Below, in pieces: positions 39,253-51,142 of a stretch of DNA of 64,000 nucleotides. Under the pieces are notes generated by a model. It worked only from the letters and a program-made list of their open reading frames with translations, had not been told where the DNA came from and did not search any database. Within the stretch, counting starts at the first letter, position 1. Each line of letters starts with the position of its first letter. This DNA comes from Shewanella psychropiezotolerans (GTDB taxonomy: Bacteria; Pseudomonadota; Gammaproteobacteria; Enterobacterales; Shewanellaceae): positions 4,766,001-4,830,000 of the forward strand of contig NZ_CP041614.1 of assembly GCF_007197555.1 (NCBI RefSeq), written 5' to 3'. Made by a program: the position numbers and the translations under genes.

Positions 39253-41757
39253 TTAAGCTTTCCATATTTCATCTCTGTAAGCAGAAATGGTGACATCACT
39301 CGAAAAACGCCCACTGCATGCTGTGTTGCGTATGCTCATCTTTGTCCAACTATCTGGGTCTCGATAGGCACTCGCAGCCCGCTGCTGAGCCTGTCGATAT
39401 GATTCAAAATCCGCCGCCGTCATCCAGGGATCTGTTGGCGACTTGATACTCTCTATGATGGTGTCGAAAATACCGGATTCGAGTAGATTAAAATGGCCAC
39501 TCTCCAGCAGCTCCATGACTTGCTTCAGCGCTGGGGACTCATTAATAAAATGCTCTGGCTGGTAATCTTCTTGCAGTGAACTGACTTGGCTGGCATTTAA
39601 ACCAAACAGAAAGAAGTTCTCCTCTCCCACCTCTTCTAGCATCTCAATATTGGCGCCGTCTAAGGTGCCGATAGTCAGCGCGCCATTCATCATAAATTTC
39701 ATGTTGCCTGTACCCGACGCTTCTTTACCTGCGGTGGAGATTTGTTGGGACAAGTCCGTTGCCGGACAGATCTTCTCCATGGCACTGACGTTGTAATTTG
39801 GCAAGAAGGCAAACCTGAGGTAGGGCGTGATTTGAGGATCGGAATTGACCATGTGGGCGACATTATTGGCAAGTTTGATCAACAACTTAGCCATGGCATA
39901 TCCAGGCGCGGCCTTGCCACCGATCAAGACACACCTGGGCACTAATGCGTCTGTGTTACCTTGCAGGATCTCATGATACAAGTGAATGACATGCAGTATG
40001 TTGAGCAGCTGACGCTTATATTCATGAATGCGCTTAACCTGCACATCGAACATCATTTCAGGCTCAAATTCGACGCCACACTCTTTGGCTATCATCAAAC
40101 TGAGTTCACGCTTATTGGCCTGCTTAACCTCACGCCACTCATTAATCAGTGCCTTATCCTCGGTGAAAGCGCTCAGGGCATGTAAGTGCTGCAGATCTCC
40201 GACCCATTGCCTCCCCAAGCGTTTTGTCAGTAAAGCGGCCAGCCTAGGATTACAGTGTGCCAACCAACGTCTCGGCGTCACACCATTGGTCTTGTTATTA
40301 AACTTTTCCGGCCAAAGCTCATAAAAATGTCTAAATAAACCCGATGTCAGTAGCTGAGTATGCAAGCCAGCGACCCCATTGACCGAGAAGCTGGCAACGA
40401 TGGCAAGATAGGCCATACGCACATGAGGCTCACTGCCTTCTTCGATGATCGACATCTTGGCCAGCATGTCACCATCTCCGGGCCAGTGGTGAGCCACATC
40501 ATCCAAATATCGCGCATTGATCTCATAGATGATCTCTAAAATTCTGGGGAGCATCTGCTCGAACATACGCACGGGCCAACGCTCTAACGCCTCGGGTAAC
40601 AAGGTGTGATTGGTATAAGCCATGAAGTTGGTGGTAATTTCCCAGGCCTGATCCCATTCCAACGCATAATGGTCCACCAGCAAGCGCATCAACTCAGGGA
40701 CGGCCACACTAGGATGCGTGTCATTGAGCTGCATCACATTGGCCTTAGCAAAGTCACTGAAGTCACTGCCATTGTGTTTCATCCAGTTATTGAGCAAGTC
40801 TTGCAGACTCGCCGAGGATAAAAAATACTGCTGCCTAAGCCTAAGCTCCTTGCCGTTCTCGCTGGCATCGTTGGGATAGAGCACCATAGTGATCTGTTCT
40901 GCCAAGTTTTTTCTGGCAACCGCTTCGGTATAATCTCCCTGATTAAACTCGGATAAATCAAAATCATCTGTGGCTTCAGATTTCCACAACCTCAAGGTGT
41001 TAATGCGGCCATTGCGATAACCAGGTATCGGCATATCATAGGCTACCGCCTGCACATCTTGAGTATCCACCCAAGTGACATGCCGCCTGCCCAATTTATC
41101 GATATAACTTTCTGTGTGCCCAAAGAAGGGCACTGTGACATTATGATTGGGCACCCTGACTTCCCAAGGGTTACCATCTTTAAGCCAACGGTCGGGACCC
41201 TCTATCTGATAGCCATCGACAATTCTCTGGGCAAACATGCCGTATTCGTAACGGATCCCGTAGCCGGTAACCGCTAAGTCTAAGCTGGCACAACTATCGA
41301 GAAAACAGGCAGCGAGTCGCCCTAAACCTCCATTCCCAAGACCGGCATCATGCTCTAAACTCTCCAGAGACTCCAAGTCGACAGCATACTGACTCAGGGC
41401 CTCACGGCTCTCATCGGTCAATTCCAGATTCAATAAGGCATTGCCTAATGCGCGTCCCATTAAGAATTCCAAAGACAGATAGGCGACTTGTTTAGTCTGA
41501 TATTGACTGTCTTTGGCTCGGGTCTGTCGCCAGTTATCCAGCATCAGCTCTTTCACGCTACTTGCTAAGGCATGAAACAGATCGTGCTGAGCATACTCTT
41601 CCTGACCCAATCCATTATTCATATAACGACTCAAAGAAGCCGATAAGGAATTACATGGCTCGCAATCTTGCTGGAGTTCTTTAACTTCATCCTTAAGTGG
41701 CTTATCCGATGGCTTAGCTTTGGACACGCCTTGACGTTTAGGGGTACTAACACTCAT
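39253..41757 (-). CDS. glgP: Glycogen/starch/alpha-glucan phosphorylase
   Basis: ATG 41757 is preferred because AAGGAG sits seven bases upstream; the alternative at 41781 lacks a site. The product is 834 residues, cytoplasmic, and uses pyridoxal phosphate to release glucose-1-phosphate from glycogen. Signatures: YLSLEFLMGRALGNALLN, GNGGLGRLAACFLDSCASL, LNDTHPSVAVPELMRLL and the PLP-lysine block KEASGTGNMKFMMNGALTIG. The N-terminal 30 residues are a charged extension. The start overlaps the glgX stop by 11 bases, suggesting translational coupling. Confidence 0.95.
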   Translation of the reverse strand: MSVSTPKRQGVSKAKPSDKPLKDEVKELQQDCEPCNSLSASLSRYMNNGLGQEEYAQHDLFHALASSVKELMLDNWRQTRAKDSQYQTKQVAYLSLEFLMGRALGNALLNLELTDESREALSQYAVDLESLESLEHDAGLGNGGLGRLAACFLDSCASLDLAVTGYGIRYEYGMFAQRIVDGYQIEGPDRWLKDGNPWEVRVPNHNVTVPFFGHTESYIDKLGRRHVTWVDTQDVQAVAYDMPIPGYRNGRINTLRLWKSEATDDFDLSEFNQGDYTEAVARKNLAEQITMVLYPNDASENGKELRLRQQYFLSSASLQDLLNNWMKHNGSDFSDFAKANVMQLNDTHPSVAVPELMRLLVDHYALEWDQAWEITTNFMAYTNHTLLPEALERWPVRMFEQMLPRILEIIYEINARYLDDVAHHWPGDGDMLAKMSIIEEGSEPHVRMAYLAIVASFSVNGVAGLHTQLLTSGLFRHFYELWPEKFNNKTNGVTPRRWLAHCNPRLAALLTKRLGRQWVGDLQHLHALSAFTEDKALINEWREVKQANKRELSLMIAKECGVEFEPEMMFDVQVKRIHEYKRQLLNILHVIHLYHEILQGNTDALVPRCVLIGGKAAPGYAMAKLLIKLANNVAHMVNSDPQITPYLRFAFLPNYNVSAMEKICPATDLSQQISTAGKEASGTGNMKFMMNGALTIGTLDGANIEMLEEVGEENFFLFGLNASQVSSLQEDYQPEHFINESPALKQVMELLESGHFNLLESGIFDTIIESIKSPTDPWMTAADFESYRQAQQRAASAYRDPDSWTKMSIRNTACSGRFSSDVTISAYRDEIWKA

Positions 41758-43885
41758 GAACAGGCTCCTTAAATTCGGCATAAAACAGCATCAAGCTTCG
41801 ATCTTGTAGGCGATATAACGAATGTAAATTCGTAGCAAGTGAGACAGACTCAGGATTTAATTCACTGTCTTGAGTGTGTAACAGACAGCGCCAGGGAGAC
41901 AGGTTCTCAAGCTCAGGCAAACAAAAATCCAAGCTTTTCTCGTCTGTGTTAAGCATCAAGAGGAGTGCCTGGCGACAGCCCTTTTGCGCCTCAAGCTCAC
42001 CACTTATCACCAGACTCAGACTACGAGTCTGGGTCTCACTCCACAAGGCTTTGGTCATCACGACCCCTTGACGACAAAACCAATCGAGTCCGGGTGCATC
42101 CACATTGGCACCCTCGTGTATGTATTGGCGATGGCAAAGCAAAGGGAAACGTTTTCTGAGATGAATTAACTTGCGGGTAAACTGCAGCAGTGCATTACTG
42201 CTGATGTCTTGTTGCCATTCCCGCCAGCTCAGGGGATTGTCCTGACAATAGGCATTATTGTTGCCAGATTGGGAGTGACCGACTTCATCTCCGGCGAGCA
42301 ACATGGGCACGCCTTGAGACAAAAACAGAGTCGTGAGTATATTGCGGCACTGTCTTGCTCTTAGGCCATTAATATCAGGGTCATCCGTGACACCTTCAAC
42401 ACCATAGTTATGACTGAAATTTTCCTGGTGTCCGTCGCGATTGTCTTCGCCATTGGCCTCGTTATGTCTCAGGCTGTAACTAACCAGATCCATCAAAGAA
42501 AAGCCATCGTGGCTGGTAACGAAGTTAATACTGGCGGCAGGCGCCCTGCCAGAATGTTCAAATAGATCACTGGAGCCGTGAAAACGTCTGGCAAATTCGG
42601 GCAAGATCCCAGCATCCCCACGCCAGAAACGACGAATGGTATCGCGATACCTGTCGTTCCATTCGCTCCAGCCGATGGGGAATTGTCCCAACTGATAGCC
42701 ACCCGGACCTATGTCCCAAGGCTCAGCAATCAAGCGGATCTGGCTCAGCACAGGATCTTGAGCTAAGGCGTCGAAGAAGCCGGACCCGGTATCGAAGCCA
42801 TGGGTTTCACGGCCCATACAAGTCGCTAAATCGAAACGAAAACCATCGACGCCCATCACTTCCACCCAATAACGCAGCGAGTCCATCACCAATCGCAGTA
42901 CATTAGGGTGAGCAATATTGAGTGTGTTACCGCAGCCGGTATCATTGATGTAATACCTAGGTTCACTGGGACTCAAACGGTAATAGCTTAGGTTATCTAT
43001 GCCCCTGAAACTGTAGGTCGGACCGAGACGATTGCCCTCGGCGGTGTGGTTATAGACCACATCTAAGATCACTTCGATGCCCGCCTTATGAAATTCAGTC
43101 ACCATATGACGAAATTCAAACACATCATCACCACTCAAATAGCTCTGGTGCGGGGCAAAAAAACCTATGCTGTTATAGCCCCAATAGTTACTCAATTTCT
43201 TCTGTTGCAGGAAAGGCTCATCGAAGAAACTCTGCACTGGCATAAGCTCGACACAGGTGATGCCTAAGTTGGTGAGGTAGCTTATCGATTCAGGACTGGC
43301 GAGTCCGGCGAAGGTCCCCCTGTGATGTTTGACAATACCCGGATGCAACTGAGTGAAGCCTTTAACGTGCAGTTCATAGATGATGCTGCGCCTCAGAGAC
43401 AGTGATACCTCCTCCTGGCTATAACTTTTTTGCACCGGGATCACGGGTCCAAGCTGGCGATAATCTACCACCCGACACTTTGGCATACTGGCAGCATTGT
43501 CTGTCGTGTCGAAGGAGAGATCTTGTTCACTATCTTCGAGTATGTAACTGTAATGGCGTGGGTTATCACTGCACTCGCCCACCAATTGCTTTGCATAGGG
43601 GTCGAGCAGGAGTTTATTGGCATTAAACCTGTGCCCGGATAGCGGTTGAAACAAACCGTCGACGCGATATCCATATAGCAGACCTTCCCTCGCCCCTTCA
43701 AGATACCCATGCCAGATATGTTGCGACTTTCTCGGCAAGATAAAACGCCCGATCTCATCATGACCATGTTCGTCGAATATACACAGAGTGACCTGAGTCC
43801 CATGGGCCGAAAACAGGGCAAAGTTGACCCCGCAATCATCGACACTCGCCCCTAATGGATAAGGCTTACCGTTAGTTAGCTTCAT
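41747..43885 (-). CDS. glgX: Glycogen debranching enzyme GlgX
   Basis: ATG 43885 ([19 protein letters not shown]) with GGTGAG just upstream is preferred over GTG 43894. The product is 712 residues of GH13: an N-terminal CBM48 domain, then [29 protein letters not shown] (nucleophile Asp), [19 protein letters not shown] (acid Glu) and [16 protein letters not shown] (transition-state Asp). It hydrolyses alpha-1,6 branches left after phosphorylase action. It overlaps the end of glgB and the start of glgP, so it lies inside a tightly packed operon. Confidence 0.94.
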   Translation of the reverse strand: MKLTNGKPYPLGASVDDCGVNFALFSAHGTQVTLCIFDEHGHDEIGRFILPRKSQHIWHGYLEGAREGLLYGYRVDGLFQPLSGHRFNANKLLLDPYAKQLVGECSDNPRHYSYILEDSEQDLSFDTTDNAASMPKCRVVDYRQLGPVIPVQKSYSQEEVSLSLRRSIIYELHVKGFTQLHPGIVKHHRGTFAGLASPESISYLTNLGITCVELMPVQSFFDEPFLQQKKLSNYWGYNSIGFFAPHQSYLSGDDVFEFRHMVTEFHKAGIEVILDVVYNHTAEGNRLGPTYSFRGIDNLSYYRLSPSEPRYYINDTGCGNTLNIAHPNVLRLVMDSLRYWVEVMGVDGFRFDLATCMGRETHGFDTGSGFFDALAQDPVLSQIRLIAEPWDIGPGGYQLGQFPIGWSEWNDRYRDTIRRFWRGDAGILPEFARRFHGSSDLFEHSGRAPAASINFVTSHDGFSLMDLVSYSLRHNEANGEDNRDGHQENFSHNYGVEGVTDDPDINGLRARQCRNILTTLFLSQGVPMLLAGDEVGHSQSGNNNAYCQDNPLSWREWQQDISSNALLQFTRKLIHLRKRFPLLCHRQYIHEGANVDAPGLDWFCRQGVVMTKALWSETQTRSLSLVISGELEAQKGCRQALLLMLNTDEKSLDFCLPELENLSPWRCLLHTQDSELNPESVSLATNLHSLYRLQDRSLMLFYAEFKEPVHEC

Positions 43886-46252
43886 CAGGCTCACCAGTCT
43901 GCTCTAACCCTATGGTTAAGTTAGTGGTTAAGCTAGTGGTTAAGTTAGTAGCTGAATCAATGACTGAGTGACTGGTTAAATGAGATGGCGATAAGACTAA
44001 ACATCCCAGAGGCGGTACAGTGATCAGACTGCTGTGAGGCATGTTCTGATAAGGCATATTCTCGGCTAATATCACCCCAGTATTACCCACCCCACTGCCA
44101 CCATAATACTCACTATCGCTATTGAGCAGCTCTCGATACTCGGTGCCCAATGGCAAGCCGATGCGAAAGCCATGGTGAACTTGAGGCGTCATATTGATGA
44201 CAAATATCAAGTGCTCGTCTGCGGACTCGCCATAGCGGATAAAGCTAAACACGCTAGCCTGGTGATTATCGCAATCGAGCCATTGAAATTTATCTGCCAG
44301 GGTGTCTTGGCTGTAAAGTGAGGGCTGACTGAGGTACAGGTGATTAAGGTCTTTCACCCAGGCCTGCAGCCCTTGATGCGGGGCATACTGCAGCAGATGC
44401 CAATCTAAACTTCGCTCATGACTCCACTCGTCTCTTTGGCCAAACTCATTGCCCATAAATAGGAGCTTCTTACCCGGGTGCCCCCACATGAAGCCGAAAT
44501 ATGCCCGTAGGCTGGCAAACTTCTGCCAGTCATCACCTGGCACCTTATGTAGCAATGATCCCTTGCCATGAACCACCTCATCGTGGCTCAAGGACAAGAT
44601 AAATTGCTCACTGAAACAGTACATCAAGCTAAAGGTCAGCTCGTTATGATGATGACTCCTGTGGATTGGATCCCGGCCCAGATAGCGCAGGCTATCGTTC
44701 ATCCAGCCCATGTTCCACTTGAAGCCAAAACCTAAGCCAGACTCATCGACCCGTTTCGTCACTCCAGGCCAAGCGGTAGACTCTTCGGCGATCATGACGA
44801 TCCCCGGAAATGCCTGGTATAGACGCTGGTTAAGGCTCTGCAGAAAGCTAATGGCCTCTAGGTTTTCCCGCCCTCCCTCAGCATTGGGGAGCCACTGCCC
44901 CGGCTCACGGCTGTAATCGAGATATAACATGGAGGAAACGGCATCGATACGCAGGCCATCGAAATGAAACTCATCGAGCCAATAGCAAGCATTGCTCAGC
45001 AGGTAGCTTTGCACTTCGCCGCGGCCGTAATTATAGATCAAGGTATCCCAGTCAGGATGCTCCCCCGCCTGGGATCTTGATGCTCATACAGGCTAGTGCC
45101 ATCAAACTGGATTAGACCATGGGGGTCTTTGGGAAAGTGTGCGGCCACCCAGTCGAGTACCACGGCCAAGCCCGCCTTATGGCAGGCATCGACAAATGTT
45201 TTCAATCCTGAAGTATCGCCGAATCTATGGCTAGGCGCGTACAAGCCCACAGGCTGATAGCCCCAAGAGCCATCGAAGGGATATTCACTGATAGGCATCA
45301 GCTGCAGATGGGTAAACCCCATCTCTTTAACATAAGGAATGAGCTGCTCGATGAGATCTTGGTAATTCAGAAAAAGCTCACCCTCATCTCCCTTACGTCG
45401 CCATGAGGCGAGATGAACCTCATAGGTGGAAATTGGCTGGTGGTGCCATTGCTGAGCTTTACGGTACTCTAGCCACTCTTTATCTTGCCAGTTAAAATCT
45501 TGCTTAAGGGGTATCAAGGAGGCATTCCCCGGCGCAGCTTGCATGGCTTTAGCGTAGGGATCCGATTTCTCTATGCACTCGCCATACTCAGATATCAGCT
45601 CAAACTTATAATGTGCTTTCTCATTAACATCGGGAATGAATATCTCCCATAGGCCATTGGCCAAGTGCTGACGCATCACATGCCGAGTCCCGTCCCAATG
45701 GTTAAAATCTCCCACCACAGACACGCGCCTGGCATTGGGGGCCCACACACAGAAATTCACCCCATCGACTCCCTGGCTCTGCCGCCAATTAGCCCCCAAC
45801 AGGTGATAAGCCTGCTCTAAGCGTCCCTCAGCAAACAGATAAATGTCGTCTCGATTTAACAAGCTTGGAAACTGATAGGGGTCGATGATCTCTTCGACGC
45901 TCAAGGGATATTCGACCCGTAATTTATAGAGGAAAGGTTTCACCCTTCGCCCTATCACCCCGGCAAACAGACCGGTTTCATTGACCCGTTCTAAGCTGGC
46001 AAGCTTACGTCCGTCCTTAAGGCTAAGCACCTCGACACTGAGGGCACCAGGTAATAAGCAGCGCACCACCAACCGCTTTTTAACCTGAACGGCTTTAGCT
46101 TCGGCTTGCTTGCCTTTGGTGTTTTTTGTCGGCGTACCGCTCGGGTTTTCCAGTAGATGCATGCCTAACAGAGAAAACACATCGCAATATTCACCATTAA
46201 GCAGCGCAATATCCGCGCCGTGATGAAAGTGAGGGGCATTTTGAGTCATCAT
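43872..46252 (-). pseudogene. glgB: 1,4-alpha-glucan branching enzyme GlgB, interrupted by a one-base loss
   Basis: Two frames (46252-45038 and 45041-43872) join as [20 protein letters not shown] when one G is restored to the run at 45062-45066, giving 793 residues. Order: an N-terminal CBM48-like pair (with [23 protein letters not shown]), then GH13 with [36 protein letters not shown] carries the nucleophile, [13 protein letters not shown] the acid/base, and [18 protein letters not shown] the third acid. Residues 35-55 carry a lysine/alanine-rich insertion ([20 protein letters not shown]). Introduces alpha-1,6 branches. Its 3' end overlaps glgX, and it follows malQ by 113 bases. Confidence 0.88.
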
Positions 46253-46365
46253 TTATCTTCCATTAACGTTAAAATTTATCAGGCTAATCACCTGTTATGC
46301 CGATACACTGCTGTAAATACATTCCAGCTGGGCTTTGCGCATTCAGGCACCAATAGTTAAACTCC

Positions 46366-48560
46366 CTAGCCTTCTGAGTTTCTCGCCGCCCTTATCTGCT
46401 CTAGCAGGAGCTTCACTCGTGGAGATTCCTTTATAGCCGAGAGGCTAATAGGCAAGCGTCGCTGCCAATTGGGATACTCATGCCAGGTTCCAGGGATATT
46501 CACGCTGTGTATGTCGCCAATGAGATCGCTAAGCTGCACGCTAAATAAGGCCGAACGGCTCATGGCTGAGGCACTGATCCAGGCCTCAAGTAGCGCCTCA
46601 AACTCCAGACTGTCGACGGCGGTTTTATCGATACAACCAAGACTCATCAGCAAGCTAAGCAACTGCTGTTTCTCAAGCTCGCGGCCGTTCAGCGCATCGC
46701 CCAAGGCGTCATCATTATCGATAAGCTCAAGTTGACGTCTTAGATGCAGATCGCTGGTAGACCACCACGCGGCTAAGTTAGGCACATCGTGATTGGCCAG
46801 CATCATTAAACTGTCTTGTTTATGTTTACTGGGACTCATGAAACCATTGCTGTGCTTACAAAAATAGAACAGCTGATTGGAATAGATTCCCGAGGTTCGC
46901 AGGCGCTGATCCATCTCGGGGGAACCAGACCGAGATCTTCTCCTATGATGCAGCACCTGGCTCGCCAGCTTTCCAGACATAGAATGGCAAAAAGACTGTC
47001 GACTGGGTAATACACATAGGCTCCCTGCCCGTTATTCTCATCCAATGGGCACCACCACATTCTCAGCAAAGACATCACGTGATCGATTCTCAATGCACCA
47101 CAGTGACGCATGTTGGCTCGAAGTATGGAAATAACATATTGAAAATTATCTTTTTTCATTGATCGTGGTTTTAAGGGAGACAGGCCCCAGTTTTGTCCCT
47201 GAGGCGCAAATGGATCCGCTGGTGCTCCGATACTGGCACTGAGGCAAAATTGCGACGGGTTTTGCCTGACTTCAATCCCTTCTGGGTTAGCGCCCACGGC
47301 GAGATCCCGTATCAAGCCTAATGACATCCCAGCTTGCTTGGCACTCGCCTGGCAGGCACAGACTTGCTCTTCGGCAACAAACTGTAAGAAACGATAGAAG
47401 TTGAGATTCTTGGGTAAGTCATCGGCAGCTCTCGCCGACTCAAGCTCGACAAATTGAGTCAGTGCTTGCCCTTCTCTATGCACAAAATCATCGAATGCTT
47501 GCCTCCTGACCAATGTTTTTTTAGATTTTGACTGACTAAAGGATTGATACAAATGGATAAAGGCGCGATATTTAAGCTGGGTCAACTGGGGATAATCCAG
47601 CCAATTGTCAATATTGATTGCGCGCCTTAGACTCTCAAACTCATCTGACTGCAACTTAGATTTTACTTGGGCATACTCAGGAACACCTTGAATATGAATA
47701 TAGAGGGGATTAATTCTGCGTCTGTCACTGGGACTATACGGGCTCACCTGTTCTGGCTCAGCGATATCTAAGGCATGCAGCGGGTTCAACTGAATAAAAT
47801 CTCCCCCATGCGCGGCCACCAACTCGATAATTTCAGTTAAATTGCCAAAATCTCCAATACCCCACTGACAGTCACTGCGTAGCGAGTAGAGCTGAATACT
47901 GAGCCCCCAAGGACGAGGTTGAGCCTTCGAGACCTTGTCTTTATCTGGATTTATGTCTGAATCTATATCTGAGAGTCTAAATGCTTGTCTTGGGGCCATC
48001 ATGACGATACCCGAATACCTGTGTATCCCCGCGATTAACTCGGCGCAGTGATAGCCTAAACCCAACCTCATCTCAGGAGAATCAGCTTGCGACCCGACAC
48101 AGGGCTCTGTATTCACCTTGGCATCTTCTGAACTGACAGGTGTTAGCTTCAGCAAGGATAAGCGATAGTGTAAGTATTGAGTCTTGCCGATGTGATAATC
48201 ACCGACTATCTGCATATCGGACGGCAGCACGCTAAGACTGAATAAGCAGCCCGACTCACTTAAGATCCTCAGCGTCAATTCATCTTGATAACCATAGGGC
48301 AGATACAAGCTAACCTCAGGCTCATCCAGATAGGTATGCTGAAAACCATGAAGCCCTAAGGTCCATGGTTTAGCATCGAGTTCATGAATACGCCGCTCCA
48401 GATACCCTGCATCGATTTCACCTCGAGTATCAACTAATTTATCCAGCATGCACCTCAATACTCCCTCCCTGTCCTGAGCAGGGATACGGATATTCTGACC
48501 ACTGAAATTGATAAACTCGGCACCGACGCCCTGCAGATACAGTAACTTTTCCAGCCCCAT
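46366..48560 (-). pseudogene. malQ: 4-alpha-glucanotransferase MalQ, interrupted by a one-base loss
   Basis: Start at ATG 48560 (MGLEKLLYLQGVG; AAGGACG upstream). The first frame runs out at 46836, but joining at the five-G run 46918-46922 with one extra base reads IIGEDLGLVPPEMDQRLRTSGIY, a typical MalQ sequence, to the stop at 46366 (731 residues). GH77 features: LSIQLYSLRSDCQWGIGDFG, GGDFIQLNPLHALD, CGALRIDHVMSLLRMWW (nucleophile Asp) and EDLG (acid Glu). It rearranges maltodextrins released by GlgX and GlgP. First gene of the operon. Confidence 0.88.
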
Positions 48561-48593
48561 ACTCGTCGTCCTTATACGAAATAAACATACCAA

Positions 48594-49369
48594 TACTCAT
48601 TGACATTCACGGCAACAGAAAATACCAAGATGAGGTACATTCATGTCAAACAGATGACAGAGAGATTTTATTTAAAATAAATGAACTTAAACATAAGTAG
48701 ACTACTTATAATATGTAAATAGTAGACAACTACTATTTACATATTATAAAAAGCACTCTAAAAACAAATCACCCGGCAATAAATAGAAAAACAAATTCAG
48801 AATCAAAGTACACATAAAGAGCATTGACCAATAAATAAAATTCATAGGCTATTTTTATTATCATTATTAAACCAAGTCAATGTATTTCTGTAATAAAATT
48901 ACGAAAACACATTTTAAATTTAGAAGGGACAAGATTAAACAGCGAAGAAATACTTGAGAAACACAATTAAAATCAAAATCTTACAAGGTAAAGCATCAAG
49001 AAAAATCGAAGGTGGAAATTAATTTCAGTGCTAATACTGAATAAGGATTAAGTTAGTCTTATATTTACTTAAGCTATAAGCTTATAATTAAATATATATG
49101 AACTCACACCTAAATAAGATGAGAAAACTCTTTTCATTACAAAAAACAATACCACTTACAACACAGAACCAATAAAAATAAGGCTTATAATTAAAAGAGG
49201 GATGGGAGTATAACCATTTTATATGAAGTAGCGCCCCCTTAATAGATAACGCTATATATTAATACTAGCCATTAGTCGAACAATCTAGATATAAACTTAA
49301 TAATACTTTAGCCATAAAACCGCTTACTTTTAATATAGCGAGTAGATAATGATTTATTTTAAGCAGACG
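48594..49369. other. Long AT-rich gene-free region upstream of the glycogen operon
   Basis: About 780 bases of very AT-rich sequence with no ORF on either strand. It must contain the glycogen operon promoter on its left side and the downstream region of the porin gene on its right. Apart from the large inverted repeat at 48706-48749, I see no conserved site I can name. Confidence 0.5.
48706..48749. repeat. Perfect 20-bp inverted repeat with 4-base loop
   Basis: The arms 48706-48725 and 48730-48749 are exactly complementary (TTATAATATG..AATAGTAG, loop ACAA). It lies about 150 bases upstream of malQ. It has no flanking T-run of terminator type; options include a leader hairpin, a cruciform operator or the end of a mobile relic. 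Confidence 0.85.
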
Positions 49370-50536
49370 TTAAAACTGCCAGTCTTTAGAAAAATCATAT
49401 CTAAAACCTATACTCCATGAGTCAAAGTCATTTAGGTAATCATAATCTTTGGCTAGATACTCAAGGTGAAAACGTAAGCTATCATCTGGTTGCCACTCCA
49501 GAGTGGTGTTATAACCATCATACCTTTGACTCAACAGTGCTCCTCGACCATCGTCAAAATCAAAATAGCCTAGCTTCACTCTGAACTGCTCGCTAATTCG
49601 ATAAGCCGTGGAGACATCGAGAGTGTGACCACTACGGTCTTTAGAAATGGCATCCCTTTGGTAACTTTTATCTTGATAGGCAGCGGCTAAATATAATCCA
49701 TTATTAAAATCTTGAGCTAAAGATACCGCCCAGACTTCATCTTCCCCCGTTGTGAAATTACCCTCGATACTATCTTGCATTAGATAGGTCACAGCACCAT
49801 GAAAGCCACTTTGGTCGTAACCTAAACCTAGGTTAACCAGATCGGCACCATTACTGCCGCTTTCACCATCAAATTGAGATGCAGCGAGCCAGCTAAATCC
49901 ACCGGTTTGAAGTCGATATGTGACCATATTGTTGACAAAGAAAATACCTTCTGCATCATAAGAGAAAGGACTATTTGCATGATTGAAAATATCCACATAC
50001 TCGGCGATTAACAGGTATTGTGGCGGTCTCTGTTTTCCCACAGCGACTCGGCCATAAGGACCACCGACTGCGACATAGGCTTTCCTGGCTGTGCCAAAGT
50101 CGCCATTATTGGAGATATCAATCCCCCACTCACCATGTAACTCTGCAGTCCAACCCGGCATAAACTCATTGGTTGCTTTTATCCCTGCACGGGAAAGTGC
50201 ATCCCGAACATCCCAGAAGGTTTCAGCATCTTCATCAAAATAGCCGAGAGTGGGTCGCATGGTGGCATAGACACTTAATGTATTATTGAGTGGCTTCTCA
50301 GGCATGGTGGAAGGCTCGGCCTCTTCAACTTTTGTTACTTGCTTCATACTAGCTTGCTTGGCTTTTTCAGCCTCTTGGGCTTGCTGGGCCTTCTCAAGCG
50401 CTAACACTTGTTGCTGAAGTTGCTCTATTTGCTGCTTCAACATCTCTAAGCTACTGTCTGAATCTGCAGCTACCGCATTAGAGGTGATCACAGAGAAAAA
50501 CGTTAAGATAAGGATAATCAGAAATATACTTCGCAT
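49370..50536 (-). CDS. Outer-membrane porin with N-terminal coiled coil
   Basis: A 388-residue protein: signal peptide (LIILILTFFSVITSNAVA), a short coiled coil (SLEMLKQQIEQLQQQVLALEKAQQAQEAEK, about 29-58), then a general-porin-type beta barrel. Barrel phrases include GWTAELHGEWGIDI, RVAVGKQRPPQY and repeated strands such as RVKLGYFDFDDG; it ends in KDWQF, the terminal Phe used for barrel assembly. The coiled-coil front resembles trimeric porins that anchor to peptidoglycan. Substrate is unknown; its place upstream of the glycogen operon might suggest sugars, but that is weak evidence. Confidence 0.85.
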   Translation of the reverse strand: MRSIFLIILILTFFSVITSNAVAADSDSSLEMLKQQIEQLQQQVLALEKAQQAQEAEKAKQASMKQVTKVEEAEPSTMPEKPLNNTLSVYATMRPTLGYFDEDAETFWDVRDALSRAGIKATNEFMPGWTAELHGEWGIDISNNGDFGTARKAYVAVGGPYGRVAVGKQRPPQYLLIAEYVDIFNHANSPFSYDAEGIFFVNNMVTYRLQTGGFSWLAASQFDGESGSNGADLVNLGLGYDQSGFHGAVTYLMQDSIEGNFTTGEDEVWAVSLAQDFNNGLYLAAAYQDKSYQRDAISKDRSGHTLDVSTAYRISEQFRVKLGYFDFDDGRGALLSQRYDGYNTTLEWQPDDSLRFHLEYLAKDYDYLNDFDSWSIGFRYDFSKDWQF

Positions 50537-50660
50537 AAAACCTAACCACGTAAGCAGGCGATAGAAAAAGTATAGACTATACTTTTGAACATAAAACCTA
50601 GAGGTTATCAGCTTATTTATATTCGTTTACGCCCACCCTGCTCAACTAGGAATCGATACA

Positions 50661-50928
50661 ATGAAAATCAGAACAACATTTTCTGTTGCCTCTGGCGTCG
50701 TCATCTTGATCCTAGTTTCCTTACTTTCAATATCTACCGATATCGCCGTTAAGAACACCTTAGAGGAAAAACCCAAGCCTCTATCGAAGATAATGCTTCT
50801 TTACTCGCGGCAGGGATAAGCAACTGGCTTAGCGGGAAAAGTTCTCAGAGAACCAGATAGAGTCTAATATTCAACTTATCGAAGAAGTAAAACAGCGGCA
50901 GTTGCTGCTCAATAAGTTCACCGTGTAA
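50661..50928 (+). pseudogene. Remnant of a methyl-accepting chemotaxis protein N-terminus
   Basis: ATG 50661 opens MKIRTTFSVASGVVILILVSLLS, a chemoreceptor-like first TM helix. The frame breaks at the A-run 50767-50771 and again near 50837-50840. Shifting across both gives TQASIEDNASLLAAGISNWLSGK and then FSENQIESNIQLIEEVKQ to a stop at 50928. Even when repaired it is only about 89 residues, with no sensor, HAMP or signalling domain, so it is a true fragment. Confidence 0.6.
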
Positions 50929-51142
50929 GCCTTTCTCCTTTATCGATGTAATCACAGACAGACTAATTCACCACCTTTGTCATAAATTTACAGATTTAGT
51001 TGCCCAGATCTAAGTTTGTAACACTCCTTCCCCTGTCTAATCCACTTTTTAGAGTCAGATCACACCTTTCCCTGTTTAAGATTGGTAATTTGGTAACCAG
51101 AAATGATAACAACTTTTAACATTCGAGCATAAAGGTGATTTT

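Noticed and set aside
36002..48560. True pseudogenisation of the glycogen pathway
   Set aside because: glgC, glgP and glgX are intact, and the three broken genes each lack one homopolymer base with all catalytic motifs preserved.
50661..50928. Intact small chemoreceptor-like gene
   Set aside because: Even with both A-runs repaired the product is about 89 residues without sensor or signalling domains, so it is called a remnant.
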